The position numbers were made by a program, and so were the translations under genes. A stretch of 64,000 nt of DNA from Petunia secreta (Eukaryota; Streptophyta; Magnoliopsida; Solanales; Solanaceae), in assembly GCA_029990175.1 (NCBI GenBank), contig JARKIP010000053.1:14216001-14280000 (forward strand), given 5' to 3'. This document shows, in pieces, positions 11,881 to 23,479 of this stretch. Numbering within the stretch: position 1 is the stretch's first letter; each line of letters opens with the position of its first letter. Under the pieces are notes generated by a model that ran no database searches, was not told where the DNA came from, and saw only the letters and a program-made list of their open reading frames with translations.

Positions 11881-14800
11881 TACTTTATCTGTTTGTGGTC
11901 GAGATGCATATTCTTAGGTGTATCTAGGATCTACCTATTCCTATATTTTTCTTTATTTTTCTGTGGGATTTCATATTGATTATATGCGGCTCTGTGATCC
12001 ATTATGTGTTTCTGCTCCCTTCAGAGACTCTATTGTGGTGGATCGAGTTTATCTAGCTTGTACCATATCCTTTGGGGGTCCTAAGAGCCTAGCGGACCTT
12101 CTGGTCTTAGATATGGTCAATTTTGATTTCATTATCGACATGGATTGTTTGGCATCATGTTATGCCATGATAGTTTGTCATGCTAAGTCTATTTGATTTT
12201 CTCTTCCTAGTTTAGAGTCAGTAGTGTGGCAGGGTTCTCGATTGCCACCTACGGGGCATATTATTTCATATATACAAGTGAGGCAGATGATAAATAAGGG
12301 TTTTTCGATGTATCTTTCCATGGTGCGAGATACTTTTAAGGAGATTCTATCCCTTCACTCAGTACCTATTGTGAGGGAGTTCTCTAATGTATTTCTAGAT
12401 AATATTCCAAGACTTCCTCTTGATTGAGCGATCGAGTTTGGCATTGATGTGGTGCCAGGGACTCATCCTATTTATATTCCTCCTTATCGCATGGCTCCTT
12501 CAGAGTTAAAGGAGCAGTCGCAAGCCTAATTTGATAAGACATTCATTAGGCTGAGTATTTCTCCGTGGGTGCTCATGTTCTGTTCCTAAAAAACAAGTAT
12601 GGGACCATAAAGATGTGTATTGATTATCGACAGTTGAATAAGGTCACCATCAAGAACAAGCACCCATTGCCTCGTATTGATGATTTGTTTGATCATTTGC
12701 AGGGTGCCAGATTCTTTTCTAAGATTGATTTGCGGTCTGGTTATCATCAGTTGAAGATTCTGGGAGTCAGATATCTCGAAGACTGCTTTCAAAACTCGTT
12801 ACAACCATTATAAGTTCCTAGTTATGTCTTTTGGGTTGACTAATACCCTGCAGCCTTTATGGATCTAATGAACTAGGTATTCAAGTCGTTCATCGATTCC
12901 TCCTTCATTGTCTTCATCGATGACATTCTTATCTATTCTCGCAGTTATGAGGAACGTGATTATCATTTGAGAGTGGTCCTTCAGACTCTCCGTGATTGTA
13001 AGTTATATGTCAAGTTCTCTCAAAATGCGAGTTCTATCTTCGTCATACCTCACCGACTGAGATTCGTAGCTTTCTTTGTCTGGCAGGTTATTATTGACGG
13101 TTCGTAGAAAAGTTCTCCACTATAGCAGCTCCCATGACTATCTGGCGTAGAAGGCGGTTCAGCTCCGATGGTCCGATGAATTCGAGCTTTCAGAAGCTCA
13201 AATCCTTATTGACTTCAGCTCTAGTGCTATCCCTTCCTTCTGGCATCGGTGGATTTGTAGTCTATTATGATGCATCCCTTTTGGGTCTCAGTTGTGTTCT
13301 TATGCAGCACGGGAGGGTGATTGTTTATGCTTCTAGGCAGGTGAAGCCTAATGAGAAGAATTATTCGACTCATGATCTAGAGTTGGCAGTTATGGTCTTC
13401 GCTCTTTAAATTTAAAGGGACTATTTTTATGGCGATCCTTGTGATGTGTATATCGATCACAAGAGCTTGCACTATCTCTTATCCCAGAAGGATCTTAATA
13501 GCAGGTGGCGGAGGTGGCTCAAATTGATAAAATATTATGATCTCAATATCTGCTATCATCCTGGGATAGCGAATGTGGAAGCAGATGCTTTGAGCATGAA
13601 TTTCATGGGCAGCTTGGCTATTTGTATTGAAATCAATCGTTGGCCCGAGAGTTACAATTCCTTGTCGACTCGAGCCGAGTCTTGGCGTGTATTGAAGCTC
13701 AGTCTTTCTTAGTCATTTAGTTTAAGGAAATACAGTTCAAGGATCCACATTTGCAAAATTTGCATGATCGTGTCCTAAATGAAGGAGTCCCCTCATTCGA
13801 GCTTGATTCAGATGGTGTTTCTCGATTTAATTTTCGACCCTATGTCTCTAAAGTTACGGATTTGAAGTAGTCAGTGCTCCCGGAGGCTCATAGCTCGCAT
13901 TATTCTATTCATTCTTAAATTACCAAGATGTATCAGAATCTCTGAGAGCTATATTGGTGGAAGGGGATGAAAAGGGACGTGTTCGGTCTTGTGTCTCGTT
14001 GCTTGAATTATCAGAAAGTGAAGTTTGATAGTTCAAGCACCAAAGATCATCAGGGCTTAGCTCAGGCATTGCGCATTCCCGAGTGGGAGTGGGAGCAGAT
14101 CACTATGGATTTTGTGGTGGGTCTACCAAAGACCCTGCAGTGCCTTGATTCGGTCTGGATATTGTTGACAGACAGACTAAATCAGCTCACTTCATCCCTG
14201 TGAAGACTATTTATTCAACTGTGAGAATGGCTCAGATTTTTATTAAGCAGGCGGTTAGGCTGCATGGCACTCTTATGTCTATTGTACCTGATCGTGGTAT
14301 CAAGTTTACTTCTCAGTTCTGACAATCTTTTCAGAGGGAGTTGTGGACCCAGGTGCAGCTTAGTACGACATTCCATCCTCACACTGATGGTCAATCCGAG
14401 CGGGTTATTCAGGTTCTTAAGGATATGTTGAGAGCTTGTGCATTGGATTTCAGAGCACACCAGGATGATCATTTGGCCTTAATGGATTTTTTTGATAATA
14501 ATAGTTATCAGTCCTCTATTTAGATGGCTCCATTTGAGGCCTTGTATGGCCCTAGATGTCGTTCTCTAATCGGCTAGTTCGAGTCTCGAGATATTGAGGT
14601 GATGAGTTCAGAAATGGTTGGGCAGAGTCTGGATGTTGTTTGTGTTATTTAGGATCGTTTAAGGACCGTTCAGAGCAGGAAGATTTTATACTCGAACCTG
14701 AGGAGCTAAGAGTTAGAGTTCGAGGTCGGCGATATGGTATTTCTGAAAGTGTCATTGATGCAGGATGTAAAGAGATTTTGGAAGAAAGGGAAGCTTAGTC

Positions 14801-15175
14801 CCAAGTTCATTGGCCCTTTCCATATCCAGAAGCGCATTGGTAAGGTGGATTATAGGCTTGAGTTTCCAACTTCAATGCCAATTCATCCAGTGTTTCATGT
14901 GTCGATGCCTTGGAAGTGTATTTGACATCCTTCTGAAGTGATTCACTTAGATCCTGCTCAGCTATATGTGAATCTAGCTTATGAGGAGTTTCCAGTTGCT
15001 ATAATTTCCCGAGATATCCGGAAGCTTTGTTCGAAGCAGATTCTGATGGTTTGAGTGTGATGGCACAATTGTCCTCAAGAGGAGGACACTTAGGAGCTTG
15101 AGTCCAGCATGTGTGAGAGATACACCAATCTCTTTGATGACTCAGGTATGATCTTGCTTCCTAGAATTTAAAAGT
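11880..15175 (+). pseudogene. Tekay-like pol (PR-RT-RH-IN-chromodomain), broken
   Basis: Domains in order are as follows. The protease end with IIDMDCLASCYAMI (family: GMDWL) lies near 12130. The RT fragment with IKMCIDYRQLNKVTIKNKHPLPRIDDLF and FSKIDLRSGYHQ lies at 12600-12760. The YVDD region is degraded to a FIDDI-like phrase near 12920. RNase H with YASRQVKPNEKNYSTHDLEL is at 13160-13600. Integrase is at 13960-14560 with QITMDFVVGLPK and STTFHPHTDGQSERVIQ. A tail near 15000-15170 (CPQEED..LESSM, YTNLF) resembles a chromodomain. Stops and frameshifts in every domain make it inactive. Confidence 0.85.
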
Positions 15176-15476
15176 TCTTATCAGTATTTGTGTTTCTGGT
15201 TCTGTGAAATTTTGTCCATTGAATGGTTGTTGAAAGTTGGCGTAGGAATTCTCATTTGTGAAATCTATTATAGACTCTCTCGTAAATCTGTTTTCTAAGA
15301 TGGTTTCCATTTGGTTGTCGATAAAGCTTAAAAGGAGTTTCAAAGCTCGATTTGAGTAAACGAGCTTCAATCCAAAATTCGAGAGTTGTGTTAGGTTCGT
15401 ATGGTCATTTGTGACCTGTGGTAACTTTCAAAAATGAAATCCGAGGGCGTTTGGATAGTTTTCACTAAAGGTCCGA
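15176..15476 (+). other. Pol-LTR transition, non-coding
   Basis: This lies between the chromodomain end and the point where the 5' and 3' LTR copies can be aligned. The true 3' LTR start and polypurine tract should lie in this stretch, but no clean TG start could be fixed because the 5' copy is truncated. No gene is seen. Confidence 0.4.
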
Positions 15477-16970
15477 AAGTGAAGAAATTGACCTTTTCCC
15501 CTAGGACCCTATCTTAAGTTCCGGAGATCCGATTCGAGATCTATCTTCGCGAGCATGTTATACATGTGTTGTGTGACTTGTGTGGAAAATTTGTGGTCAT
15601 TTCAAGCTTCGTATAGTCCCGTTTGGACCCAAAATATGGTTGTGCATTTTATGGTGCTATAGCAACGGTTTTTCCACCTACTGCGATTGATTTAGAACCA
15701 TTGCCACATACCATTTTCATAAAACAGGTAAAGCCCGTTATGATTAAAGCAGTCATTTCCAAGTTGTTTTAGGGGGCAATTTGGATACCAATTCATCTAA
15801 AATCATCAGGTATAGATCTTAAGCTAATATAATTAAGCTAATTCATGATTCCTAAGCTAGAATTTCATGAAATTGAATTAGAAAATTGTGTTAGAATCTT
15901 AAAAAATTATAAAATTGGGAAATTAATAAAATTGAACTCGAATATGAAAACTAATGATATTATTAGATTCGTAGGACTATGAGGAGTCCGAAAATGTATA
16001 GTTTATGGGGGTTTCGGCTAAGTCCGACCCAGAGATATTTTGGTAGTTTTCCTTCCTTTTCTGTATAAAGGTTGTACATTCCTTCTTCTGGCACTTATTA
16101 GTGCAAGGATGTTTCTTTTGTTCAAAAATGATTATTCTATGAGGTGTAAGAAGGGAAATGAAGTCGTACCAGTGATTGACTTGACCCAGTACTTGAGGTA
16201 ACTGATTATATGCATCGTCTTAACGGCCTTTGGCCTTATAGATATTCTACTACATGTTTGTTACTTGTATAGCTTCTGATAGGCGTATACTCTACACCTT
16301 AGCTTTGGGTTGTGTTATATGTTATATATTATGACTTGTTATTACTATTGCTTTGAGCATACGAGTATTGCACTCTAGTTTTAGGTTTGATATTTACTTC
16401 CCAGCAGTCGATGAGAGTCTCGCACCGATGAAAGGTTATTGTTGCATATATCTCCTAGTAGTCAACTAGAGTCCCGCGTCGGAGATAGGTTCAGGCAAAT
16501 GTGACCCCATTGCACCATAATACATTCATTTCATATATTTATGTGTGTTTTTTGAACTGTATGGACTGGTTGTGTTAGTTACTGTGATTGACTTAGTTGA
16601 TTGTTTCTATGGTTCTGTTTTCCTTAACTAGCATATATATCCCTCAAGATCGTTAGTTATTCCTGACTTATTGAGTCCTTATGACTCATTCTCTCTTGTT
16701 TCTTGTTGTGTCTTTTAGTTTCATCAGATCTTGCTCCAGGACCCTGTCAGCCATAACGTAATTGAAGAGCAGGACATTTCTAGCTGTCTGTGGCGAGCCA
16801 TCTTGCTCCTGAGGCCGCCAGTTGTAGATACTATATTTTTATCCTATTTTGCTTCCTTCAGAAAATGTATATATTATTTTGGTTTTGTAGATGTCTGATT
16901 TGGAAATCTCTAGATCTATGTGTGTGGTAGTTAGCTGTATTTGTTCTGACAGCTTTTTGTGTGTGTGTGT

Positions 16971-17028
<58 letters not shown>

Positions 17029-17185
17029 CTTCTGGAGCGATTTTGTGTTTAAAGTTAGTTTCATGTCGTGTTTAAGTCAGTTGTAGGTTATATATGTATT
17101 GAGTTTGTCAATAGGGTTTGCCCAACAGGTTTAGGGGAGATAGTCGAGTGCCCGCACGGCCTAATCAGAAATTCAGGTCGTGTTA
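15477..17185 (+). repeat. Plus-strand Tekay-like 3' LTR
   Basis: It aligns with 2417-3728 plus 9840-10199, and ends CAGGTCGTGTTA where the 5' copy ends CGTGTCA. The left limit is where shared similarity starts; the LTR may begin up to 300 bp earlier. Many scattered differences between copies point to an old insertion. It contains a microsatellite absent from the 5' copy. Confidence 0.75.
16959..17028 (+). repeat. Compound (GT)n(TA)n microsatellite
   Basis: About 44 bp of GT dinucleotides with one TA interruption, followed by about 26 bp of TA. It lies in the 3' LTR only; the 5' LTR has a short TGTATATG-rich stretch at the same place. Confidence 0.95.
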
Positions 17186-17189
17186 GGAA

Positions 17190-17500
17190 AAAATCTTAAT
17201 TAAGGTAAAAATAGTACAATGCGTATTTTAGTCACCCTGATGAAATAATACTTCATATCTCAGAGATGACACATTTCAATGTTGTATATCAACTTCTCAA
17301 ATGTTGAGGCTGGAATGCCTTAGTGAAACTTCCACTAGATTATCACTTGAAGGAAATAATATAGTCGTGCCTCTATATGTAAATAAATAGCCAATGTGAG
17401 AGTGTCCTTTTATGTAGATCATATAATATCCAGCATCTGTATAACCAATCAATTGTGAATTGGATTCACCTGAATAGAATAATTCCTTATTAATAGTCCA
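17190..17500 (-). pseudogene. Ty1/copia RNase H fragment, internally deleted
   Basis: The minus strand encodes LIGYTDAGYYMIYIKGHSHI then GYLFTYRGTTI, the RNase H stretch of copia polyproteins (family: GY.DAGYLSDPHKARSQTGYVF.CGGTAISW). It then jumps to SSDNL and the EKLIYNIEMCHL tail that in intact copies lies well over 100 residues downstream. So an internal deletion joins the start and end of the domain. No LTRs are visible around it. Confidence 0.75.
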
Positions 17501-18929
17501 TTATGTGATATATATTTGTATTATGATATATATTTTTAGCCATAATGTTCTACCTATAATTTAAATAATATTTTATCTTGTTGTAATAATTTAAGTTCAT
17601 TAATATTATAAAGAGTATATTTTTCTATGGATTAATCAAAAAATATAATACCATTTCTTAAAAGTATTTTAGTATCTCTCTCCTTGTTTATGTGTGTATG
17701 TATATTTATTTAAATTTTATTTTCTATATTATTCTCTAATTTGTATATGTATTTTTTAGTTTTGATAATCATAAATGAAATTGTGATTTCAAATTATGGT
17801 TCTTTGAATTTGTGGTAAAATCAACCACTATTTTACTATTGTTTCATGTATTGCATGTGTTAAATATATGATTATGACTATTTTATTTTTAATTGTATGA
17901 TAGACTAATTTTGAATTTTGATTTCTGTTAAAAATGTTCAATACAAATAAATTATTTTTAATCTAACTTTTTATGTTTAGTTCATTTATTTCATTATTGA
18001 CGTCATCAACATATACCCAACTACTGTTACTTACTCTTTTTTTCATTTTCAAAATAATATTCATTCATTTTATAGGTTAATCCATAATATATAATAAAAA
18101 GTTATCATTATATTTTTAAAAAAGTTAAAGTTTTATATGTAGAGGGTAAAATAGGTATTTTGAAAGATCATTTGAGAAAAGTTGGGGAGAATGACTATTA
18201 TTCTAATTGAGTAGGAGTTTGATTTTAAAAGTTTGGGGGTATAAATGATTTTCACACAATAGAAAAAGTGAAAGAAGTGAAAGGGGAGAAGAGAGGGGAA
18301 AAATGAATTTTAAATGTTTTTTAAAGTTGTACTGTTTTTATAACTTTTAGGGTGTTTGAATAATTTATTGACTTATAATTATTGCCCCTAAAGTTTTTCA
18401 ATTACTAAGTTGGTCACTGTTTAATCTCTAATCTCACTTAATAAATTATTTTAAAAAAAAAGAGAAAAAATAAATAAAAAGACCTTTCCCTTCCTTTAAA
18501 ACCGCGGGAATTGCACGAACGACCAATTTTGAGTGCACTATTTTAGTTTTAACTAATTTTTTAAAATATTAATATTTAATTTTTAGTCGCTAGTTGAACT
18601 TCATAGCCTCATGCTATAACTACAAACCTCTTCACCATTCAGGTTGAACTTCAGACCTCTGGTCTTAACATCAAACCTTCACCTTGAAAGATTGAAGTTT
18701 AACTTCGGGCCTTCATGTTTTAGGCATAGGAGGTTTTAAGGTAAATATAGTAACAAAAAATTAAATAATTTTTAAAATTTAAATAGCACACCTAAATTAG
18801 GCTCTCACATGAAATTTTTACTTTAAAACCTGGAGGTAAAAATTTTGTGCAAGGGCCTGTTTGGCGCGCGTTAATTGATTGTAGCCGTCAAAAACAAATT
18901 CGCTGAGAAATAGCCACCTCCGGACAAAT
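17501..18929. other. Gene-free AT-rich DNA
   Basis: No coding region, RNA gene or complete element was recognised. A stretch at about 18500-18850, with GCACGAACGACC on the left and TTGTGCAAGGGCC on the right, could be an old MITE, but its ends do not pair well enough to call. Confidence 0.5.
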
Positions 18930-19152
18930 CCCAGTATAAATATTGTGGCTTTGAACAACTGTTCAAAGCCCTCGTATTTATACTGGGAGCTTCAGTAAAC
19001 TAACCCCAGTATAAAATACTGGGGCTTTGAACAAGTTTTGTTCAAGGCCCCAGCATTTTGTTATGGGACTGAAGCTTTATATATAAAATCTCATAACAAA
19101 ATACTTGGGCTTTGAACAAGTTTTATTTAAAACCCCAATAATTTGTTATGGG
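18930..19152. repeat. Three tandem hairpin-forming units
   Basis: Unit 1 (18930-18987) pairs CCCAGTATAAATA...GGCTTTGAACA with TGTTCAAAGCC...TATTTATACTGGG: 28-nt arms with four internal mismatches and a 2-nt loop. Unit 2 (19004-19065) and unit 3 (about 19092-19152) repeat the same GGGCTTTGAACAAG core, with weaker arms ending CATAACAAAAT/ATTTGTTATGGG. All three share core sequence, so they are related copies, not chance palindromes. No coding. Possible sources are a decayed foldback or MITE, or a small-RNA hairpin locus. Confidence 0.7.
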
Positions 19153-19706
19153 ACTAGTCTGGGGTGTTTTTTCCAATGCTAATGGAGCTTAAGTGTGCGC
19201 GCGAATTTTTGGCTATTCTTCATTGAATTTTGAAACAGTGGATAGTTCCCAATGAGCGCGTCCAAAAATGACTAGTGATCAAAATTTCCCAAGGATGGTT
19301 TTCTAGCCCACTCCTTTCAAGTATCATAACCCGCACATTTAAAAGTTTGTCAAATGTAGCCAAACTTTCAATTTCAGATGATGCTGGCTGCAAACCTGCC
19401 ATCTATTTCTACAGCGAAACCAAGTATTAGGGTCTCTTCTTTAATATTTTCTAAGATTTTAGTGGTTGCAAATGTGTATAATACAGGCGCAAATTCAATT
19501 TAATTGAAGAATAAAACCAGATTCAGTCTATTTTTTAGCTATTTTTTCAGAGTTAATTAGTTGCCCGTGTGATAATGGATTCATATCTTAATTAAGCTTA
19601 TAATATAATTAAAAAGGGTGCTAATTTTTAAGTCATTCACTACCAAATATTCCTTCATTCTCACTTATTTTCACTTATTTTAATTAGGGGCGAATCCAGC
19701 ATTTTG
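19153..19706. other. Gene-free stretch
   Basis: AT-rich DNA without recognisable gene, RNA or repeat apart from simple sequence. Short open frames here lack any recognisable domain. Confidence 0.5.
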
Positions 19707-20395
19707 GATAGATGAGTGCACTATTACAAAATGGTGGATCCACGATATAAATTAAATCTTTAGATATTATGAGTCCACTATTACGAAAAGTTGGATCCAT
19801 AAATTTGTTCAACCTTTAGAGCCTATTTGGCCAAGCTTCTAGGGAGCCAGAAGTACTTATTTTAGAATTTTGAGGTATTTGGCCATGCTTCAAGCGAAAG
19901 ATAAAAAAATTTTGACTGGCAGCAGAAGCTGTTTTTCTACTGTGAGGAAGAAGCTGAAAAAAGTAGCTAATTGAAAAAATAAGTGCTTTTGATTATTTAG
20001 GATAAGAATACCTATTTCAAACTTTCATATTTAATCAAATTAAAATTATTATATATCCATTTTCGTAATTTGGTAGTTTATTTAAATATTGGTCAAACAC
20101 AAATTAATAACAAACGTACTCCTACAAAATTTGGCCAAACACAAATGGCTTTTCTCGCAAAGCAATTCTTTGAAAAGTACTTTTGGTAAAAAACACATCT
20201 CAAAATAAGCTGATTTTGACAGCTTGACCAGACAGGCTCTTAAACTCGTATGAGTGCACAATTATGAAAAGGTGGATCACGATACAAATTTGTTCAACCA
20301 TTAGGTTCTTATGAGTGCACTATTACGAAAAAGTGGATTCACGGTGTAAATTTGTTTAACTTTTAGGTTCTTGCCATTGAATTCATTACGCATTT
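19707..20395 (+). repeat. About 65-bp tandem repeat split by a MITE
   Basis: Four diverged copies of a unit containing TATGAGTGCACTATTACGAA ... AAATTTGTTCAACCTTTAGG: two at 19707-19818 and two at 20243-20375. The Tourist-like MITE at 19819-20239 sits between copies 2 and 3. A further GGTTCTTGCCATTGAATTC tail follows. This resembles a dispersed Solanaceae-type repeat, whose identity was not established. Confidence 0.65.
19819..20239. mobile_element. Tourist-like MITE (421 bp, TTA duplication)
   Basis: The left end GAGCCTATTTGGCCAAGCTT pairs with the right end, which reads GAGCCTGTCTGGTCAAGCTG on the other strand. A 3-bp TTA flanks both ends (19816-19818 and 20240-20242), the signature of PIF/Harbinger-derived Tourist MITEs. 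Non-coding. A related, larger copy begins at 20416. Confidence 0.85.
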
Positions 20396-20415
20396 GAACT
20401 TGGAACTCACTCTTA

Positions 20416-20894
20416 TAGCCTGTCTGACATTGTTTCTCCAAGGCCAAAAGTGTTTTTTTCTTAAAAAAAACTTTTTTTTAGAATTTTGAGGCATTTGTCA
20501 ACAAAAAAAAAATACTTTTAGGTAGAAGTAGAAGCAGTTTTTCTGCTATTAGGGAGAAGCTACAAATATCTACTTCTTGAGCAACAGTACAAGTAGTTTA
20601 TTAATTTTTTTCAAGACAAAAATATCCTTACTAAAATTCATATTTACCAAATTATCCTTTATTAATTAACGATATCTCTCTCAAAATAAAATAATATTTT
20701 TCTTTTTTTAATTTTTTTCCTACTATATACTTTTATAAATCCTCTTCTTCTTATGAACAATTTTTATTTATAGGTACTTCTATCAATCGTATATACGATC
20801 TCCTATTCTTTAAATCATCTTTTAAAAGTAAGTAATTATTAAAAATTTCTAATTCTGTTATCACTTCGATTTAACTATAATTTTTTGTTGTTCT
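20416..20894. mobile_element. Second Tourist-like MITE, left arm
   Basis: It starts TAGCCTGTCTGAC after TTA (20413-20415) and shares GAATTTTGAGGCATTTG with the MITE at 19819. The arm ends near 20894, where LINE 3' sequence begins. Its other arm is 17 kb away at about 37630-37955. The inner boundary is approximate. Confidence 0.7.
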
Positions 20895-22299
20895 TTGTTG
20901 GTAACTAATAATTGTATTAATCACCAGAGAGTTGAAATACAAAACAAGTTGCACTAATCTCTAGTAGCTGATCTTATCTTTGAGCTATCATGACTTAAAC
21001 TGACTAAACAGACTAGTAAGACTATCATAGTATCCATGGTTCCCTGCTACTCTATACAACAAATGTAACAGCTCTAAAACAGCTCTGAGCTAACATGACT
21101 GTGAAGCCTAGTACTGGAACAATCTACTCCATATCTGTAGGTCTGAGCTAGCTCTAAAACAGCTCATACAGGCAATGTCTTTAGCAATTACAGACCATTC
21201 TTTCTCGTTTCCCTCAAATACGCTGCAGCTTCTCTCTTTCTATATAGCATGAATGTACTCAGCATATATAATCTTCATGAATCTGGCCTTCTTTGACCTG
21301 CCTTTCATTTGATTCGGTAGGTATTGTTCTTGTCTTGACCAATTAGTCTCTATCTTACCCAGCAGACCACTCCATTGCATTAACTTTCTCTGTACTGATT
21401 TGGCATAGTTGCATTATAAGAACAAGTGATCTCTTGTTTCTGGAGCAGCTTGGCATAGGCAGCAAGTTGGCTCTACATTCATACCCCAATTCAATAACCT
21501 ATCTGCTCTTAGCACTCTCCCTTGTTGCACTAGCCACAGTGTGAAAACTGCTTTAGGTCTCACTTGGTTCTGCAACACCATATTTTTTTAGTAAACTCTA
21601 GAATGATCCCCTTGTATCTGCAAGTAAATGTTTCTAATCATACTATGCTTCTGTTGGGCTGCAGCCTGGGCAAGTTACAAGTATTCTCTGGGATTAAGTA
21701 TTTTCCTCACTAACCAGCTGTCTTGCTTTGGAAGAGGCATATCTTCTATTCTTCTTCCTTTTATATAGTACATATGTACCCACTTGATCCAAAGCTTGTC
21801 AGGTTTGTTTGCCAAGTCCCAACATGTCTTTGCTATTGCTGCTCTATTCCACAGCTTCATCTTGATGATGTTATATCACCCAGCTGATTTTGGTAAAGTC
21901 ATTCTATCCCTGGCTACTAAAGCTCGTTTGGTGATTTGATTTGAGCCACTCCAGATATAGCTTCTGCAATGTCCCTCAATCAGCTTCATCACCTTTGCTG
22001 GTAAGATAAACAACTGGGCCCAATAAGCTTGAACTCCAAAGATGACTGTTTGCACTAGCTGAATCCTCCCTGCATAAGATAGCTTTTTTACAGTTCAAGA
22101 CGTAATCTTGGCCACAATCTTCTCAATTAGTGGAAGTCATTGGGTTGTTTTCAGTTTCTTGGTATCCAAGGGTATGCCAAGATACCTGAAAGGTAGTCCC
22201 CAATGCTATTTCCTAGCAGTGTTGTTATTTGCTCTCTAACATTACCTAAAACTCCACCAAAGTAAATAGAACTTTTGGTTAAGTTAGCTTGAAGACCTG

Positions 22300-23340
22300 A
22301 TGCTTTGGAGAATCTTGTGAAGTAGCTCTACAGAAGAGTTACTGATTGGATATCTCCTCTAGCAAATAATAAGAGATTATCTGCAAAGCTTAAATGAGTG
22401 ATGCCTAGTTTGGAGCACCTAGGGTTGAATTTGAAAAACTTGTGGTCTTGCAGTTCACTCAGGCTCCTGCTCAAGTATTCCATGGCTATTGCAAACAGAA
22501 AGCGGGAGATAGGGTCTCCCTGCCTAAGGCCTTTAGCAGCATCAAATGGTTTAGAGTTTTCACCATTTACCATGATAGTATGATTGACAGTAGTGACATA
22601 GCTCATCACCTATTTATTGAACAAGCTTGGGAAGTTTAAAGCTTCCATCACCTGTTGTAGATGCACCCACTCCACTGAATCATAAGCTTTTTGGAGGTCC
22701 ACCTTGATCATTACCCTTGGAGAGATGTTCTTTCTAGCATAAGCTTTGACTAACTCATGTGCCAGAATGATATTTTCTGCAATTTTCCTACCCGGAATGA
22801 ACCCTAACTGACTCTCATACATAATATCAAGCATGACCTTTTGTAATCTAGCTGTCATCACTTTAGCAATAATCTTGCACAGAACTGAACAACAAACTAT
22901 AGGCCTGAATTCTTTGACTGTTGTTGGTTTACCTATTTTTGCCACTAGAGTAATCCCTGTGCAATTCACAGCCTTATACATTGAACCTATAGCAAAGAAC
23001 TCCTTTACAGCTCCGCACACATCCTCTTTAATCACATGCCATGCTCTTTTATAGAAGAGAGCATTGAAACCATCTTTTTCTGGAGCTTTATCATCACCTA
23101 TTCCCTTAGTCGGTAATTTCTGCACAGGAATAATTGTTGCTCATGAGTCAGCTTAGGGCCCCTATTCATGCTCTTTTTGTCCACTGTAGGTAGCACAGTT
23201 TCTGAAGTTCCCATTAGAGACTTATAAAACTGCACTATCTCCTCCCTAATCACTGTAGGTGATAGTGCAGTTTTATAAGTCTCTAAGCTCCTGCCATCTA
23301 AGGTAGTTAACTCTGTGATGATCTTTCTCTCCATTCTTTC
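22300..23340 (-). pseudogene. LINE reverse transcriptase, broken
   Basis: The minus-strand frame at 23125-22610 carries APEKDGFNALFYKRAWHV, EFRPIVCCSVLCKIIAKVM, LGFIPGRKIAENI and KVDLQKAYDSVEW. These are the classical plant LINE RT motifs, with the first catalytic Asp in KAYDS. After a stop, LRQGDPISRFLFAIAMEYLS and HLSFADNLLLFARGD follow, where the catalytic (F/Y)ADD is degraded to FADN. Such enzymes copy LINE RNA at a nicked target. Loss of the second Asp and the stops predict no activity. Confidence 0.9.
23214..23286. repeat. Perfect 26-bp inverted repeat inside LINE ORF2
   Basis: TTAGAGACTTATAAAACTGC and six further bases (to 23239) are repeated in exact reverse complement at 23261-23286, with a 21-bp spacer. 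It falls in the linker between endonuclease and RT. Confidence 0.95.
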
Positions 23341-23479
23341 TTTTGTGAGTGCTGAAAACTATTTGTTATTGGAATCTCCCAACCTGATCCAAGAGACCTT
23401 AGACTTCTGTTGTAAGATGCTCTCTTAAATCATAGACCACTTTTCAAGTCTCTTCAGTGCTTCCTCTTCTCTTGCAACC

